Positions 1-13,334 of a DNA stretch of 64,000 bases are shown here, in pieces. The stretch is from Lutraria lutraria (taxonomy: Eukaryota; Mollusca; Bivalvia; Venerida; Mactridae): positions 1,912,501-1,976,500 of the forward strand of contig OZ026848.1 of assembly GCA_964023205.1 (NCBI GenBank), in the 5' to 3' direction. Every line of letters starts with the position of its first letter. The first letter of the stretch is position 1. The notes beneath the pieces are model-generated. The model did not search any database. It was not told where the DNA came from and saw only the letters and a list, made by a program, of their open reading frames with translations. Made by a program: the position numbers and the translations under genes.

Positions 1-3000
1 TGATCTGCAGCATTGAAAGTGAATATGCTAGTAATGGACATCACTAAAAATCTGTGCCCTAAAGGGCTTGGCCTTGCTACGATTACTTTGAATTTTATTA
101 ACATTTTAGAAATGGCAGTTGGAGAGTAAATTTTCCTGCGCGTACCCTTTACGATAAATTTTTATCTTTCATTTACTCTTTAATTGTAGGTAGTACAAAC
201 ATGGGACCATTACATACAAGTAGTGTGGATCAATGGAAATCTGTGATGAGAACAGATTTGGTATGGTTTGGTTACTTTTGGTTTTATTACATTTCTCGAA
301 ATGACTGTGAGAAAATTTCCTAGCATCAAGATTTTTTGACAAATCTATTTTTTTATTTTCTCCTTAAGCGTTGTTGGTACATGAATGCAACTTTACTTAC
401 AAGTAGTTGGCATGAACAAAAGTTGGTGGCAGGATTGAATTTGCTATTGTCTGCTTACTTTTGACTTTATTGAAATTCTAGAAATAACCATTTCTGTGAA
501 AAGTCTCCGAGAGTTGCTAAAGTCTTTGATTTTCAATATCTCTACCATTATTTGATCTGCAGCATTGAAAGTGAATATGCTAGTAATGGATATCAATAGA
601 AATCTGTGCCCCAAAGGGCTTGGCCTTGCTACGTTTACTTTGAATTTTATTAACATTTTAGAAATGGCAGTTGGAGAGAAAATTTTCCTGCGCGTACCCT
701 TTACGATAAATTTTTATCTTTCATTTACTCTTTAATTGTAGGTAGTACAAACATGGGATCGTTACATACAAGTAGTGTGGATCAATGGAAATCTGTGATG
801 AGAACAGATTTTGTATGGTTTGGTTACTTTTGGTTTTATTTCATTTCTAGAAATGACAGTTTGTGAGAAAATTTCCTAGCATCAAGATTTTTTGACAAAT
901 CTAATTTTTTATTTTCTCCTTAAGCGTTGTTGGTACATGAATGCAACTTTACTTACAAGTAGTTGGCATGAACAAAAGTTGGTGGCAGGATTGAATTTGC
1001 TATGCTCTGCTTACTTTTGACTTTATTGAAATTCTAGAAATAACCATTTCTGTGAAAAGTCTCCGAGAGTTGCTAAAGTCTTTGATTTTCAATATCTCTA
1101 CCATTATTTGATCTGCAGCATTGAAAGTGAATATGCTAGTAATGGATATCAATAGAAAGCTGTGCCCCAAAGGGCTTGGCCTTGCTACGTTTACTTTGAA
1201 TTTTATTAACATTTTAGAAATGGCAGTTGGAGAGAAAATTTTCCTGCGCGTACCCTTTACGTTAAATTTTTATCTTTCATTTACTCTTTAATTGTAGGTA
1301 GTACAAACATGGGACCATTGCATACAAATAGTGTAGATCAATGGAAATCTGTGATGAGAACAGATTTGGTATGGTTTGGTTACTTTTGGTTTTATTACAT
1401 TTCTCGAAATGACAGTTTGTGAGAAAATTTCCTAGCATCAAGATTTTTTGACAAATCTAATTTTTTATTTTCTCCTTAAGCGTTGTTGGTACATGAATGC
1501 AACTTTACTTACAAGTAGTTGGCATGAACAAAAGTTGGTGGCAGGATTGAATTTGCTATGCTCTGCTTACTTTTGACTTTATTGAAATTCTAGAAATAAC
1601 CATTTCTGTGAAAAGTCTCCGAGAGTTGCTAAAGTCTTTGATTTTCAATATCTCTACCATTATTTGATCTGCAGCATTGAAAGTGAATATGCTAGTAATG
1701 GACATCACTAAAAATCTGTGCCTTAAAGGGCTTGGCCTTGCTACGATTACTTTGAATTTTATTAACATTTTAGAAATGGCAGTTGGAGAGAAAATTTTCC
1801 TGCGCGTACCCTTTACGATAAATTTTTATCTTTCATTTACTCTTTAATTGTAGGTAGTACAAACATGGGATCGTTACATACAAGTAGTATGGATCAATGG
1901 AAATCTGTGATGAGAACAGATTTGGTATGGTTTGGTTACTTTTGGTTTTATTACATTTCTAGAAATGACAGTTTGTGAGAAAATTTCCTAGCATCAAGAT
2001 TTTTTGACAAATCTATTTTTTATTTTCTCCTTAAGCGTTGTTGGTACATGAATGCAACTTTACTTACAAGTAGTTGGCATGAACAAAAGTTGGTGGCAGG
2101 ATTGAATTTGCTATGCTCTGCTTACTTTTGACTTTATTGAAATTCTAGAAATAACCATTTCTGTGAAAAGTCTCCGAGAGTTGCTGAAGTCTTTGATTTT
2201 CAATATCTCTACCATTATTTTATCTGCAGCATTGAAAGTGAATATGCTAGTAATGGACATCACTAAAAATCTGTGCCCTAAAGGGCTTGGCCTTGCTACG
2301 TTTACTTTGAATTTTATTAACATTTTAGAAATGGCAGTTGGAGAGAAAATTTTCCTGCGCGTACCCTTTACGATAAATTTTTATCTTTCATTTACTCTTT
2401 AATTGTAGGTAGTACAAACATGGGACCATTGCATACAAATAGTGTGGATCAATGGAAATCTGTGATGAGAACAGATTTGGTATGGTTTGGTTACTTTTGG
2501 TTTTATTACATTTCTCGAAATGACAGTTTGTGAGAAAATTTCCTAGCATCAAGATTTTTTGACAAATCTAATTTTTTATTTTTCTCCTTAAGCATTGTTG
2601 GTACATGAATGCAACTTTACTTACAAGTAGTTGGCATGAACAAAAGTTGGTGGCAGGATTGAATTTGCTATGCTCTGCTTACTTTTGACTTTATTGAAAT
2701 TCTAGAAATAACCATTTCTGTGAAAAGTCTCCGAGAGTTGCTGAAGTCTTTGATTTTGAATATCTCTACCATTATTTTATCTGCAGCATTGAAAGTGAAT
2801 ATGCTAGTAATGGACATCACTAAAAATCTGTGCCCTAAAGGGCTTGGCCTTGCTACGTTTACTTTGAATTTTATTAACATTTTAGAAATGGCAGTTGGAG
2901 AGAAAATTTTCCTGCGCGTACCCTTTACGATAAATTTTTATCTTTCATTTACTCTTTAATTGTAGGTAGTACAAACATGGGACCATTACATACAAGTAGT

Positions 3001-6000
3001 GTGGATCAATGGAAATCTGTGATGAGAACAGATTTGGTATGGTTTGGTTACTTTTGGTTTTATTACATTTCTCGAAATGACTGTGAGAAAATTTCCTAGC
3101 ATCAAGATTTTTTGACAAATCTATTTTTTTATTTTCTCCTTAAGCGTTGTTGGTACATGAATGCAACTTTACTTACAAGTAGTTGGCATGAACAAAAGTT
3201 GGTGGCAGGATTGAATTTGCTATTGTCTGCTTACTTTTGACTTTATTGAAATTCTAGAAATAACCATTTCTGTGAAAAGTCTCCGAGAGTTGCTAAAGTC
3301 TTTGATTTTCAATATCTCTACCATTATTTGATCTGCAGCATTGAAAGTGAATATGCTAGTAATGGATATCAATAGAAATCTGTGCCCCAAAGGGCTTGGC
3401 CTTGCTACGTTTACTTTGAATTTTATTAACATTTTAGAAATGGCAGTTGGAGAGAAAATTTTCCTGCGCGTACCCTTTACGATAAATTTTTATCTTTCAT
3501 TTACTCTTTAATTGTAGGTAGTACAAACATGGGATCGTTACATACAAGTAGTGTGGATCAATGGAAATCTGTGATGAGAACAGATTTTGTATGGTTTGGT
3601 TACTTTTGGTTTTATTTCATTTCTAGAAATGACAGTTTGTGAGAAAATTTCCTAGCATCAAGATTTTTTGACAAATCTAATTTTTTATTTTCTCCTTAAG
3701 CGTTGTTGGTACATGAATGCAACTTTACTTACAAGTAGTTGGCATGAACAAAAGTTGGTGGCAGGATTGAATTTGCTATGCTCTGCTTACTTTTGACTTT
3801 ATTGAAATTCTAGAAATAACCATTTCTGTGAAAAGTCTCCGAGAGTTGCTAAAGTCTTTGATTTTCAATATCTCTACCATTATTTGATCTGCAGCATTGA
3901 AAGTGAATATGCTAGTAATGGATATCAATAGAAAGCTGTGCCCCAAAGGGCTTGGCCTTGCTACGTTTACTTTGAATTTTATTAACATTTTAGAAATGGC
4001 AGTTGGAGAGAAAATTTTCCTGCGCGTACCCTTTACGTTAAATTTTTATCTTTCATTTACTCTTTAATTGTAGGTAGTACAAACATGGGACCATTGCATA
4101 CAAATAGTGTAGATCAATGGAAATCTGTGATGAGAACAGATTTGGTATGGTTTGGTTACTTTTGGTTTTATTACATTTCTCGAAATGACAGTTTGTGAGA
4201 AAATTTCCTAGCATCAAGATTTTTTGACAAATCTAATTTTTTATTTTCTCCTTAAGCGTTGTTGGTACATGAATGCAACTTTACTTACAAGTAGTTGGCA
4301 TGAACAAAAGTTGGTGGCAGGATTGAATTTGCTATGCTCTGCTTACTTTTGACTTTATTGAAATTCTAGAAATAACCATTTCTGTGAAAAGTCTCCGAGA
4401 GTTGCTAAAGTCTTTGATTTTCAATATCTCTACCATTATTTGATCTGCAGCATTGAAAGTGAATATGCTAGTAATGGACATCACTAAAAATCTGTGCCTT
4501 AAAGGGCTTGGCCTTGCTACGATTACTTTGAATTTTATTAACATTTTAGAAATGGCAGTTGGAGAGAAAATTTTCCTGCGCGTACCCTTTACGATAAATT
4601 TTTATCTTTCATTTACTCTTTAATTGTAGGTAGTACAAACATGGGATCGTTACATACAAGTAGTATGGATCAATGGAAATCTGTGATGAGAACAGATTTG
4701 GTATGGTTTGGTTACTTTTGGTTTTATTACATTTCTAGAAATGACAGTTTGTGAGAAAATTTCCTAGCATCAAGATTTTTTGACAAATCTATTTTTTATT
4801 TTCTCCTTAAGCGTTGTTGGTACATGAATGCAACTTTACTTACAAGTAGTTGGCATGAACAAAAGTTGGTGGCAGGATTGAATTTGCTATGCTCTGCTTA
4901 CTTTTGACTTTATTGAAATTCTAGAAATAACCATTTCTGTGAAAAGTCTCCGAGAGTTGCTGAAGTCTTTGATTTTCAATATCTCTACCATTATTTTATC
5001 TGCAGCATTGAAAGTGAATATGCTAGTAATGGACATCACTAAAAATCTGTGCCCTAAAGGGCTTGGCCTTGCTACGTTTACTTTGAATTTTATTAACATT
5101 TTAGAAATGGCAGTTGGAGAGAAAATTTTCCTGCGCGTACCCTTTACGATAAATTTTTATCTTTCATTTACTCTTTAATTGTAGGTAGTACAAACATGGG
5201 ACCATTGCATACAAATAGTGTGGATCAATGGAAATCTGTGATGAGAACAGATTTGGTATGGTTTGGTTACTTTTGGTTTTATTACATTTCTCGAAATGAC
5301 AGTTTGTGAGAAAATTTCCTAGCATCAAGATTTTTTGACAAATCTAATTTTTTATTTTTCTCCTTAAGCATTGTTGGTACATGAATGCAACTTTACTTAC
5401 AAGTAGTTGGCATGAACAAAAGTTGGTGGCAGGATTGAATTTGCTATGCTCTGCTTACTTTTGACTTTATTGAAATTCTAGAAATAACCATTTCTGTGAA
5501 AAGTCTCCGAGAGTTGCTGAAGTCTTTGATTTTGAATATCTCTACCATTATTTTATCTGCAGCATTGAAAGTGAATATGCTAGTAATGGACATCACTAAA
5601 AATCTGTGCCCTAAAGGGCTTGGCCTTGCTACGTTTACTTTGAATTTTATTAACATTTTAGAAATGGCAGTTGGAGAGAAAATTTTCCTGCGCGTACCCT
5701 TTACGATAAATTTTTATCTTTCATTTACTCTTTAATTGTAGGTAGTACAAACATGGGACCATTACATACAAGTAGTGTGGATCAATGGAAATCTGTGGTG
5801 AGAACAGATTTTGTATGGTTTGGTTACTTTTGGTTTTATTTCATTTCTAGAAATGACAGTTTGTGAGGAAATTTCCTAGATTTTTTGACAAATCTAATTT
5901 TTTATTTTCTCCTTAAGCATTGTTGGTACATGAATGCAACTTTACTTACAAGTAGTTGGCATGAACAAAAGTTGGTGGCAGGATTGAATTTGCTATTGTC

Positions 6001-8746
6001 TGCTTACTTTTGACTTTATTGAAATTCTAGAAATAACCATTTCTGTGAAAAGTCTCCGAGAGTTGCTGAAGTCTTTGATTTTGAATATCTCTACCATTAT
6101 TTTATCTGCAGCATTGAAAGTGAATATGCTAGTAATGGACATCACTAAAAATCTGTGCCCTAAAGGGCTTGGCCTTGCTACGTTTACTTTGAATTTTATT
6201 AACATTTTAGAAATGGCAGTTGGAGAGAAAATTTTCCTGCGCGTACCCTTTACGATAAATTTTTATCTTTCATTTACTCTTTAATTGTAGGTAGTACAAA
6301 CATGGGACCATTACATACAAGTAGTGTGGATCAATGGAAATCTGTGATGAGAACAGATTTGGTATGGTTTGGTTACTTTTGGTTTTATTACATTTCTCGA
6401 AATGACAGTTTGTGAGAAAATTTCCTAGCATCAAGATTTTTTGACAAATCTATTTTTTTATTTTCTCCTTAAGCGTTGTTGGTACATGAATGCAACTTTA
6501 CTTACAAGTAGTTGGCATGAACAAAAGTTGGTGGCAGGATTGAATTTGCTATGCTCTGCTTACTTTTGACTTTATTGAAATTCTAGAAATAACCATTTCT
6601 GTGAAAAGTCTCCGAGAGTTGCTGAAGTCTTTGATTTTCAATATCTCTACCATTATTTGATCTGCAGCATTGAAAGTGAATATGCTAGTAATGGATATCA
6701 ATAGAAATCTGTGCCCCAAAGGGCTTGGCCTTGCTACGTTTACTTTGAATTTTATTAAGATTTTAGAAATGGCAGTTGGAGTGAAAATTTTCCTGCGTGT
6801 ACCCTTTACGATAAATTTTTATCTTTCATTTACTCTTTAATTGTAGGTAGTACAAACATGGGATCGTTACATACAAGTAGTATGGATCAATGGAAATCTG
6901 TGATGAGAACAGATTTTGTATGGTTTGGTTACTTTTGGTTTTATTACATTTCTAGAAATGACAGTTTGTGAGGAAATTTCCTAGCATCAAGATTTTTTGA
7001 CAAATCTAATTTTTTATTTTCTCCTTAAGCATTGTTGGTACATGAATGCAACTTTACTTACAAGTAGTTGGCATGAACAAAAATTGGTGGCAGGATTGAA
7101 TTTGCTATTGTCTGCTTACTTTTGACTTTATTGAAATTCTAGAAATAACCATTTCTGTGAAAAGTCTCCGAGAGTTGCTGAAGTCTTTGATTTTCAATAT
7201 CTCTACCATTATTTTATCTGCAGCATTGAAATTGAATATGCTAGTAATGGATATCAATAGAAATCAGTGCCCGAATGGGCTTGGCCTTGCTACGTTTACT
7301 TTGAATTTTATTAACATTTTAGAAATGGCAGTTGGAGAGAAAATTTTCCTACACGTACCCTTTACGATAAATTTTTATCTTTCATTTACTCTTTAATTGT
7401 AGGTAGTACAAACATGGGACCATTACATACAAGTAGTGTGGATCAATGGAAATCTGTGATGAGAACAGATTTGGTATGGTTTGGTTACTTTTGGTTTTAT
7501 TACATTTCTAGAAATGAGTTTGTGAGAAAATTTCCTAGCATCAAGATTTTTTGACAAATCTAATTTTTTATTTTCTCCTTAAACGTTGTTGGTACATGAA
7601 TGCAACTTTACTTACAAGTAGTTGGCATGAACAAACGTTGGTGGCAGGATTGAATTTGCTATTGTCTGCTTACTTTTGACTTTATTGAAATTCTAGAAAT
7701 AACCATTTCTGTGAAAAGTCTCCGAGAGTTGCTAAAATCTTTGATTTTGAATATCTCTACCATTATTTGATCTGCAGCATTGAAAGTGAATATGCTAGTA
7801 ATGGACATCACTAAAAATTTGTGCCCTAAAGGGCTTGGCCTTGCTACGTTTACTTTGAATTTTATTAACATTTTAGAAATGGCAGTTGGAGTGAAAATTT
7901 TCCTGCGCGTACCCTTTACGTTAAATTTTTATCTTTCATTTACTCTTTAATTGTAGGTAGTACAAACATGGGACCATTGCATACAAATAGTGTGGATCAA
8001 TGGAAATCTGTGATGAGAACAGATTTGGTATGGTTTGGTTACTTTTGGTTTTATTACATTTCTCGAAATGACAGTTTGTGAGAAAATTTCCTAGCATCAA
8101 GATTTTTTGACAAATCTAATTTTTTATTTTCTCCTTAAGCGTTGTTGGTACATGAATGCAACTTTACTTACAAGTAGTTGGCATGAACAAAATTTGGTGG
8201 CAGGATTGAATTTGCTATTGTCTGCTTAATTTTGACTTTATTGAAATTCTAGAAATAACCATTTCTGTGAAAAGTCTCAGAGAGTTGCTAAAGTCTTTGA
8301 TTTTCAATATCTCTACCATTATTTGATCTGCAGCATTGAAAGTGAATATGCTAGTAATGGATATCAATAGAAATCTGTGCCCCAAAGGGCTTGGCCTTGC
8401 TACGTTTACTTTGAATTTTATTAACATTTTAGAAATGGCAGTTGGAGAGAAAATTTTCCTGCGCGTACCCTTTACGATAAATATTTATCTTTCCTTTACT
8501 CTTTAATTGTAGGTAGTACAAACATGGGACCATTACATACAAGTAGTGTGGATCAATGGAAATATACGAGGAGAACAGATTTGGTATGGTTTGGTTACTT
8601 TTGGTTTTATTACATTTCTAGAAATGACAGTTTGTGAGAAAATTTCCTAGCATCAAGATTTTTTGACAAATCTATTTTTTTATTTTCTCCTTAAGCGTTG
8701 TTGGTACATGAATGCAACTTTACTTACAAGTAGTTGGCATGAACAA
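1..8746. repeat. Satellite array, ~556-bp unit (about 15.7 copies)
   Basis: Head-to-tail copies of an AT-rich ~556-bp unit fill this stretch. Landmarks such as CCGAGAGTTGCT and TTAATTGTAGGTAGTAC recur at 552-557 bp spacing. Each unit divides into three diverged ~185-bp monomers: the phrase TTTATT..CAT/AAT T..AGAAAT followed by a GAGAAAATT-like stretch recurs near 297, 480, 660 and 850. The short open frames in every unit (70 codons on minus, 79 on plus) simply recur with the repeat and look non-coding. The array starts before the window and ends abruptly near 8746, where Penelope-like sequence begins. Confidence 0.95.
190..5740. repeat. Higher-order tandem duplication, 2776-bp block x2
   Basis: Five consecutive 556-bp units form a block repeated at an exact offset of 2776 bp. 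Equivalent points are 444/3220, 1000/3776, 1556/4332, 2111/4887 and 2668/5444. Lines compared by eye are identical, including unit-specific variants such as the shortened ATGACTGTGAG variant. Before ~190 and after ~5755 the match breaks down, with substitutions and a deletion near 5877. Either a very recent unequal exchange or an assembly duplication would explain it. Confidence 0.85.
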
Positions 8747-8754
8747 GTGATTAT

Positions 8755-9180
8755 TTTTTCAGCACGAGTTGTAATAAAAAACGATGTTCTCATTGTACCA
8801 GAATCAACTTCGGTTTAAAATGTACGAGTTCCGTCACAAAAAGGACATTCGATATAAAATATAATACTAATTGTCAATCGAAAAATGTTATTTACTTAAT
8901 GACATGTAAAAAATGTCAAAAACAATATGTTGGCCAGCAATGCAACCAGTTTCACGACATAATAAACATAAATTTGATGTTTCAAATTTCACTAATGATG
9001 GATTTTCTTCTCTTGTTGCTAGCCACTTTAATGAAGGCACTCATAATATGTCTGACTTTTCTTTTATACCTGTTGATGTTATAAACAATAATATGAATTG
9101 ATTATGCAGGGAAACTTTTTGGATACATAAGTTACAAACGCTTCACCCTAACGGTTTGAATTCAAAAACCTTGTTTACTG
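8755..9180 (+). pseudogene. Penelope-like element, GIY-YIG endonuclease C-terminus (broken)
   Basis: Conceptual translation gives a Cys-rich lead (CNKKRCSHC), then KNVIYLMTCKKCQKQYVG, and after a frame change a tail with ASHFNEGTHN and ETFWIHKLQTLHPNGLN. This order (Cys motif, IYL..C..C..QYVG, H..H, E..WI..L.TL.P.GLN) is the GIY-YIG endonuclease that ends Penelope-like retroelements; it nicks target DNA for reverse-transcribed insertion. The reading frame shifts near 8940 and has a TGA stop at about 9099, so it is dead. No reverse transcriptase lies upstream: the satellite array abuts it directly, so the copy is 5' truncated or was cut by the array. Confidence 0.8.
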
Positions 9181-9398
9181 TATAAAATACATTTTTTATA
9201 TGAAATGTTTAGTTAGCTACTTTCTATATATCATAATTCTATAGGAAATATTTGTATTTTATATCATATAGTACTGTAATTCCATTCCAAATGACACATT
9301 AATTTGTTCATTCATATATGTTTTATTTTATATAATTCCGCCCTTTAACGTAATGTCAAATATTACACGTCACCTCCATTGTTTATTATTATGTATTA

Positions 9399-9440
9399 TT
9401 CTGAGGAAGGCGCAATGCCAAAACGTAAAAATACATAACA
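9399..9440 (+). other. Possible hammerhead-like motif in Penelope 3' flank
   Basis: CTGAGGAAGGCGCAATGCCA is followed by AAACGT. The CTGANGA core, a small GGC/GCC stem and an A-rich strand resemble a hammerhead ribozyme core, which is known in Penelope-like elements. The usual GAAA strand is not exact and stems I and III were not resolved, so the call is tentative. Confidence 0.3.
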
Positions 9441-10012
9441 AATTTAAACATGTGTTGTTGTTGTTTAAACAGTATTGAGTAATAATATGAGATAATTATT
9501 CAACTGCTTATTTTTTCATTGATCAATATTCCTGCTACACATACAAGCAGCAGTTCAAAAATGATCTCAGCTGTACTTTATTAACATTTCACAACTGAGA
9601 GTGGATATAAGGTGATAAGTTACCCATCACAGAGCTCTGGTCAGCAAGTCTTCTGAAGTTGGTTTATTAACAGTATTTTATAACCCTTCAATTAGCTACA
9701 GGCCATTACAGCAATTGCCAGGAAAAGGCTGAAATACCTGGGAACATGATTGTTTAGTGATTACCTTGTTTACAGTGTATGTGGGTTTAAACCACATGGT
9801 AAAATTACATATTTTCATTGGATATTAAGCAGCGCAATATCTCATCATGTTTGTCAAGAATAATATAATTGTGTTTACTTTGGCGTGACGACACATTTCA
9901 TGCTCTAGTATTGAGATTGATAAGACGTCGTTTGTTGTTTTATACACCGCTAGATGTATTGAGACGAGACGTGTGGCGGACTTGTGGTCTTTAATTTACA
10001 ACGTCACCAGAG
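9440..10012. other. Non-coding, no feature recognised
   Basis: AT-rich single-copy-looking sequence between the Penelope remnant and the minisatellite. No conserved coding frame, RNA or repeat was recognised. Confidence 0.5.
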
Positions 10013-10258
10013 ACTTGAAGGTCTGCTTCATACATTGAGGTTCGCTCCACATATTGAAGTCTGCTTCTCGCATTAAGGTCTGCTTCTCACATTTAGGTCT
10101 GCTTCTCGCATTAAGGTCTGCTTCCGGATTGAGGTCTGCTTCCAGATTGAGGTCTGCTTCCGGATTGAGGTCTACTTCTCGCATTGAGGTCTACCTCTCA
10201 CATTGAGGTCTACTTTCGGATTGAGGTCTGCTTCCAGATTGAGATCTGCTTATATAAG
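10013..10258. repeat. Minisatellite, 18-20-bp unit
   Basis: About twelve tandem copies of a unit like TTGAGGTCTGCTTCCGGA, alternating with a 19-bp variant ending CTTCTCGCA. Substitutions are scattered. A minus-strand frame across it gives repeated NPEADL-like residues, a by-product of the repeat. Confidence 0.9.
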
Positions 10259-10857
10259 ATACAGACAACTCTGCGAATTGTATAGAATTGGTTTGAGGTC
10301 TACTCCATTGTTGAGTCGGCACCTAAATTAGTTAGACCACACCTAGGCTAACGTTGACAATGTTCAACTTTTATTTTAATGTATTTCATTCCATTCATTA
10401 AGCAACATGTTTTACGTATCTTAACACCACACAAAAAATGTTTTTATATGGACTGTGTAAACCAGATAATAAAAATTATGACTGAATGCCGTCTTCTCAT
10501 TGGAACTATTTATTTGGCATTTGGGGAAGAACTTCTTATCGGTTGTGATAGGGGAAACCAGTTGTTACTATGTTTCTATTTTTATTGAGGTTCAAAAACT
10601 AGTAACCAAGAACAATATTGCATGCAACCCTGTTCAAAAATGCATTTGAGTGCATTTCTATAAACAAATTTTAAGCAGTGGAACACGATATTAGGTACGA
10701 TGATCAAACATATTTCTGTGAAATTCATGTTACAAAATATGATTTTAATAGTGTGACAAAATCCCATGTACACATCTTTACTATAAAATGATGCCATTGC
10801 TTTCAAATAACATTTGTGCCATGATGGCCCTATATCGCTCACCAGAAAAAAAAACCT

Positions 10858-11060
10858 AATGCCCCCGTCACACCAGAGCACGTCCCCGTTACGCTCCCAA
10901 AGTTCCCATTACGTCCTGAAAATGTTGATGGATGTGGTGGGGACGGGGTCAAATTTGAAAAAAAGGATGCACCCAGGTTCTCACTACGTCCTCACAACGT
11001 CATTGCTAGGTTCTCACTGCGTCTATCCCCTCTGCTTGCTGTAATTTCAGCGCAACATGC
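10858..11060 (+). mobile_element. Truncated MITE, CCCCCGTCACACCAGAGCAC end
   Basis: The sequence from CCCCCGTCACACCAGAGCAC on matches, inverted, the right end of the MITE at 21531-22124 (CGTGCTCTGGTGTGATGGGGG), including AGGTTCTCACT.CGTC and the GGGACGGGGTCAAA stretch. The opposite end was not found here, so this copy is truncated. Just before it, near 10820, is a reverse-oriented scrap of the hairpin-ended family seen at 48387 (GGCCCTATATCGCTCACC). Confidence 0.65.
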
Positions 11061-12539
11061 AACCTTTGCGTCTGCTGACGAGTTTTGTTTTTCATAAAAG
11101 ATTTTTGCACCTTCACCACAGCTTCCTTCTCACTGAAAACCTGCAGTTTTTTCTCAACATCCAGAACAAACATAATAAAGTGCTCGCATGTTGGAGCATC
11201 AGAAACTTGGTAATGCATAACATTTCATTTTTTAGCATGCATGCGTGTGTTTACTAATTCTGGATGTTGTTATCTGCATAGTGTTAGACTGTCAAAACCA
11301 CATACGTCAGGAAAAGGCGTGTTTTTGAATGATGACATTTGAGTTAAAGGCGAAATTTACACACTTCTTTGTTGAGTGACCAACATTTGTCACGTATCCT
11401 GAAATTAATCTGATTTAGTTCTGTATTCGATAAATGTGACAATCAAGAAAATAAGATTTATTAGCGGTGTCAACTGAAAATAATGGTGTGTAGACCGCTG
11501 TAAATAAATGATCTACCAAACTTGTAAAAAAATCCATGCAGAACTCTGGTTGTCATAGCAACCAATTGGAAAATCTTTAAACAAATTCTTAACTTGTCAG
11601 AAAACAATAGATATTATTTATCAGGTAGACCTCTACCAGGTTTATTCAAATTATGGTCATGGGGTAACTTGTTTTTACATACAATCATAAATATATGAAA
11701 ACTTTTAAAGTTTTATGGTCCGAAGTAAGTCCTTGAGCTATAATATATTGTGTGAAACATTGTCTAGCAGACATCTACCATGTTAGTATGTTTGTAGTCT
11801 GATATACATATTTGACTTTCACAAGTTTTCACACGGATTTTTTCTCTTCACAATAATAGTTTTCGTACATTGATGTCTTCATCATCAAGTTATAGCATAA
11901 ATCAGATGACCAGCCCTTAGATTAAACAACCATATTTGATAAATATTGCTCCAACCAAACATTGTCTTTATGTGCAGAATGATTGACCTCATTTTGACAT
12001 GGTATGACTTAAGGAAATGTTACGATACTGAAAAAAGTAGTCTGAAGATGTATATATTTTTTTCACTTAATATGTAGATAAATGAATGTTTTACATAATG
12101 TTAATTTTTGAAAAACTTCTACCACGAATTTCCCACACACCGGGCGGTCATGGATATTCAAAGCATTGATTAACACTACTTGGTAGACAACTGCATTCAC
12201 TCATGCGAAAAGTTAGAATTTACAATTTGTGACATTTTATAGCAAAACATAAAGGGAAAAATACAACAAGTCGTTCACATAGCTTGTGCCGCTAGGTGGC
12301 GTTTTAATGTCATTTAGTTGCTGGGTTACCAACGTCAAACTGAAAAAAAGAACTATATTTTCGGAAGTGCTGCTACTTCAGGTATAATTCCTCCAAATAT
12401 CATGCAATATTCTAACAAACTTTCTTTTTTGCCGAGCAACAACGCGAACTACCTTAAATGTGTCAGCTGTCAATTTTGGGTCAGTCATAGGGTTGCCAAG
12501 GTCGTCATTGATAAAATGAGTTTTAGTTTTACCTGATAA
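11061..12539. other. Non-coding, decayed repeats
   Basis: No convincing gene. Contains GGTTGTCATAGCAACC at 11548-11563 (an RFX X-box-like inverted repeat) and loosely repeated phrases around GTAGA.CTCTACCA suggesting an old tandem-core element. Otherwise nothing recognised. Confidence 0.45.
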
Positions 12540-13200
12540 ATCTTTTTGATTTTTCCATAGTTCTATTGGATTGTTTTTGTTAGAATTTATTGATTGTTCT
12601 TAAAAGTCTGTTTTAGTTTTTTTACCAAGGTTTTAACTTTTCCACGCGTTTGTTTGTATATATCCTCATTTTTTGAACTCTTAGCATAATCACACAATTT
12701 GATTGCATTGGCAATGTCTTCATTAAACCAGACTGGCTGGTTTAGGAACTTCACTCTTTTTTGTTTTTCGGGGCATGCAGATCTAAGACTTGTAGAAACA
12801 ATTTTGTGAAGTAATCAAATGCAATATCAGGATCATCTGTTGAAAGTAGTTCATGGCTGCCTAAATCTATCAGAAAAGCATTTATGTTAAACAAATTCAA
12901 ATCTCTATATTTAATTGATGTATGGAAGCTAGGGAACTTTATTCATTCTTGAAATTGTTTTAGTTAAACAGGCAGGGTAATCACTTGATCACTAACAGTA
13001 AGTTCAGGTACATTTACTTCAGAGATATTTTCAGGATTATTAGTATATAAATGGTCAATTATTGTAGATGAGTGAGAAGTTACTCTTGTGGGCTTATTTA
13101 CAAACTGTACCATGTTAAAACTACTTATTATGTGGTTCCAATATGTATTATCAGATAAAGGGGTGCAGTATCTATCGCTAATAAACACCATTTTTGAGCG
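12540..13200 (-). pseudogene. LINE fragment, end of endonuclease and linker to RT
   Basis: On the minus strand an intact piece at 13191-12964 reads FVNKPTRVTSHSSTIIDHLY, TNNPENISEVNVPELTVSDQ, which is the C-terminal part of an apurinic-type LINE endonuclease (thymine/histidine-rich loop, IDH and SDH-like motifs). Downstream, after stops, come decayed pieces such as YRDLNLFNINAF, VLDLHAPKNKK and a W-N-E-D-like stretch, the usual linker before reverse transcriptase in jockey/CR1-type elements. Stops and frame changes show it is dead; the RT itself is absent. Confidence 0.7.
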
Positions 13201-13334
13201 TTCGGTAAGAATTTTTTGTTGCTTGGTATTAAAGTATGATATTTATTCTTTGTAAATAAAGTAAAATATCATTTTACATTATTTTAGCGATTTTAACCAA
13301 GCCAGATATGTTAATTAGCTTATAATATGTTTCT

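Noticed and set aside
444..8427. Recurrent 70-codon (minus) and 79-codon (plus) open frames in the first 8.4 kb
   Set aside because: They recur once per satellite unit, lie on both strands of the same DNA and vary with the repeat, so they are satellite by-products.
1..8746. CRISPR array
   Set aside because: The repeats are hundreds of bases with no short repeat/unique spacer pattern, and the DNA is clearly animal.
9996..10184. Minus-strand frame with NPEADLN repeats
   Set aside because: It is the translation of an 18-20-bp minisatellite.
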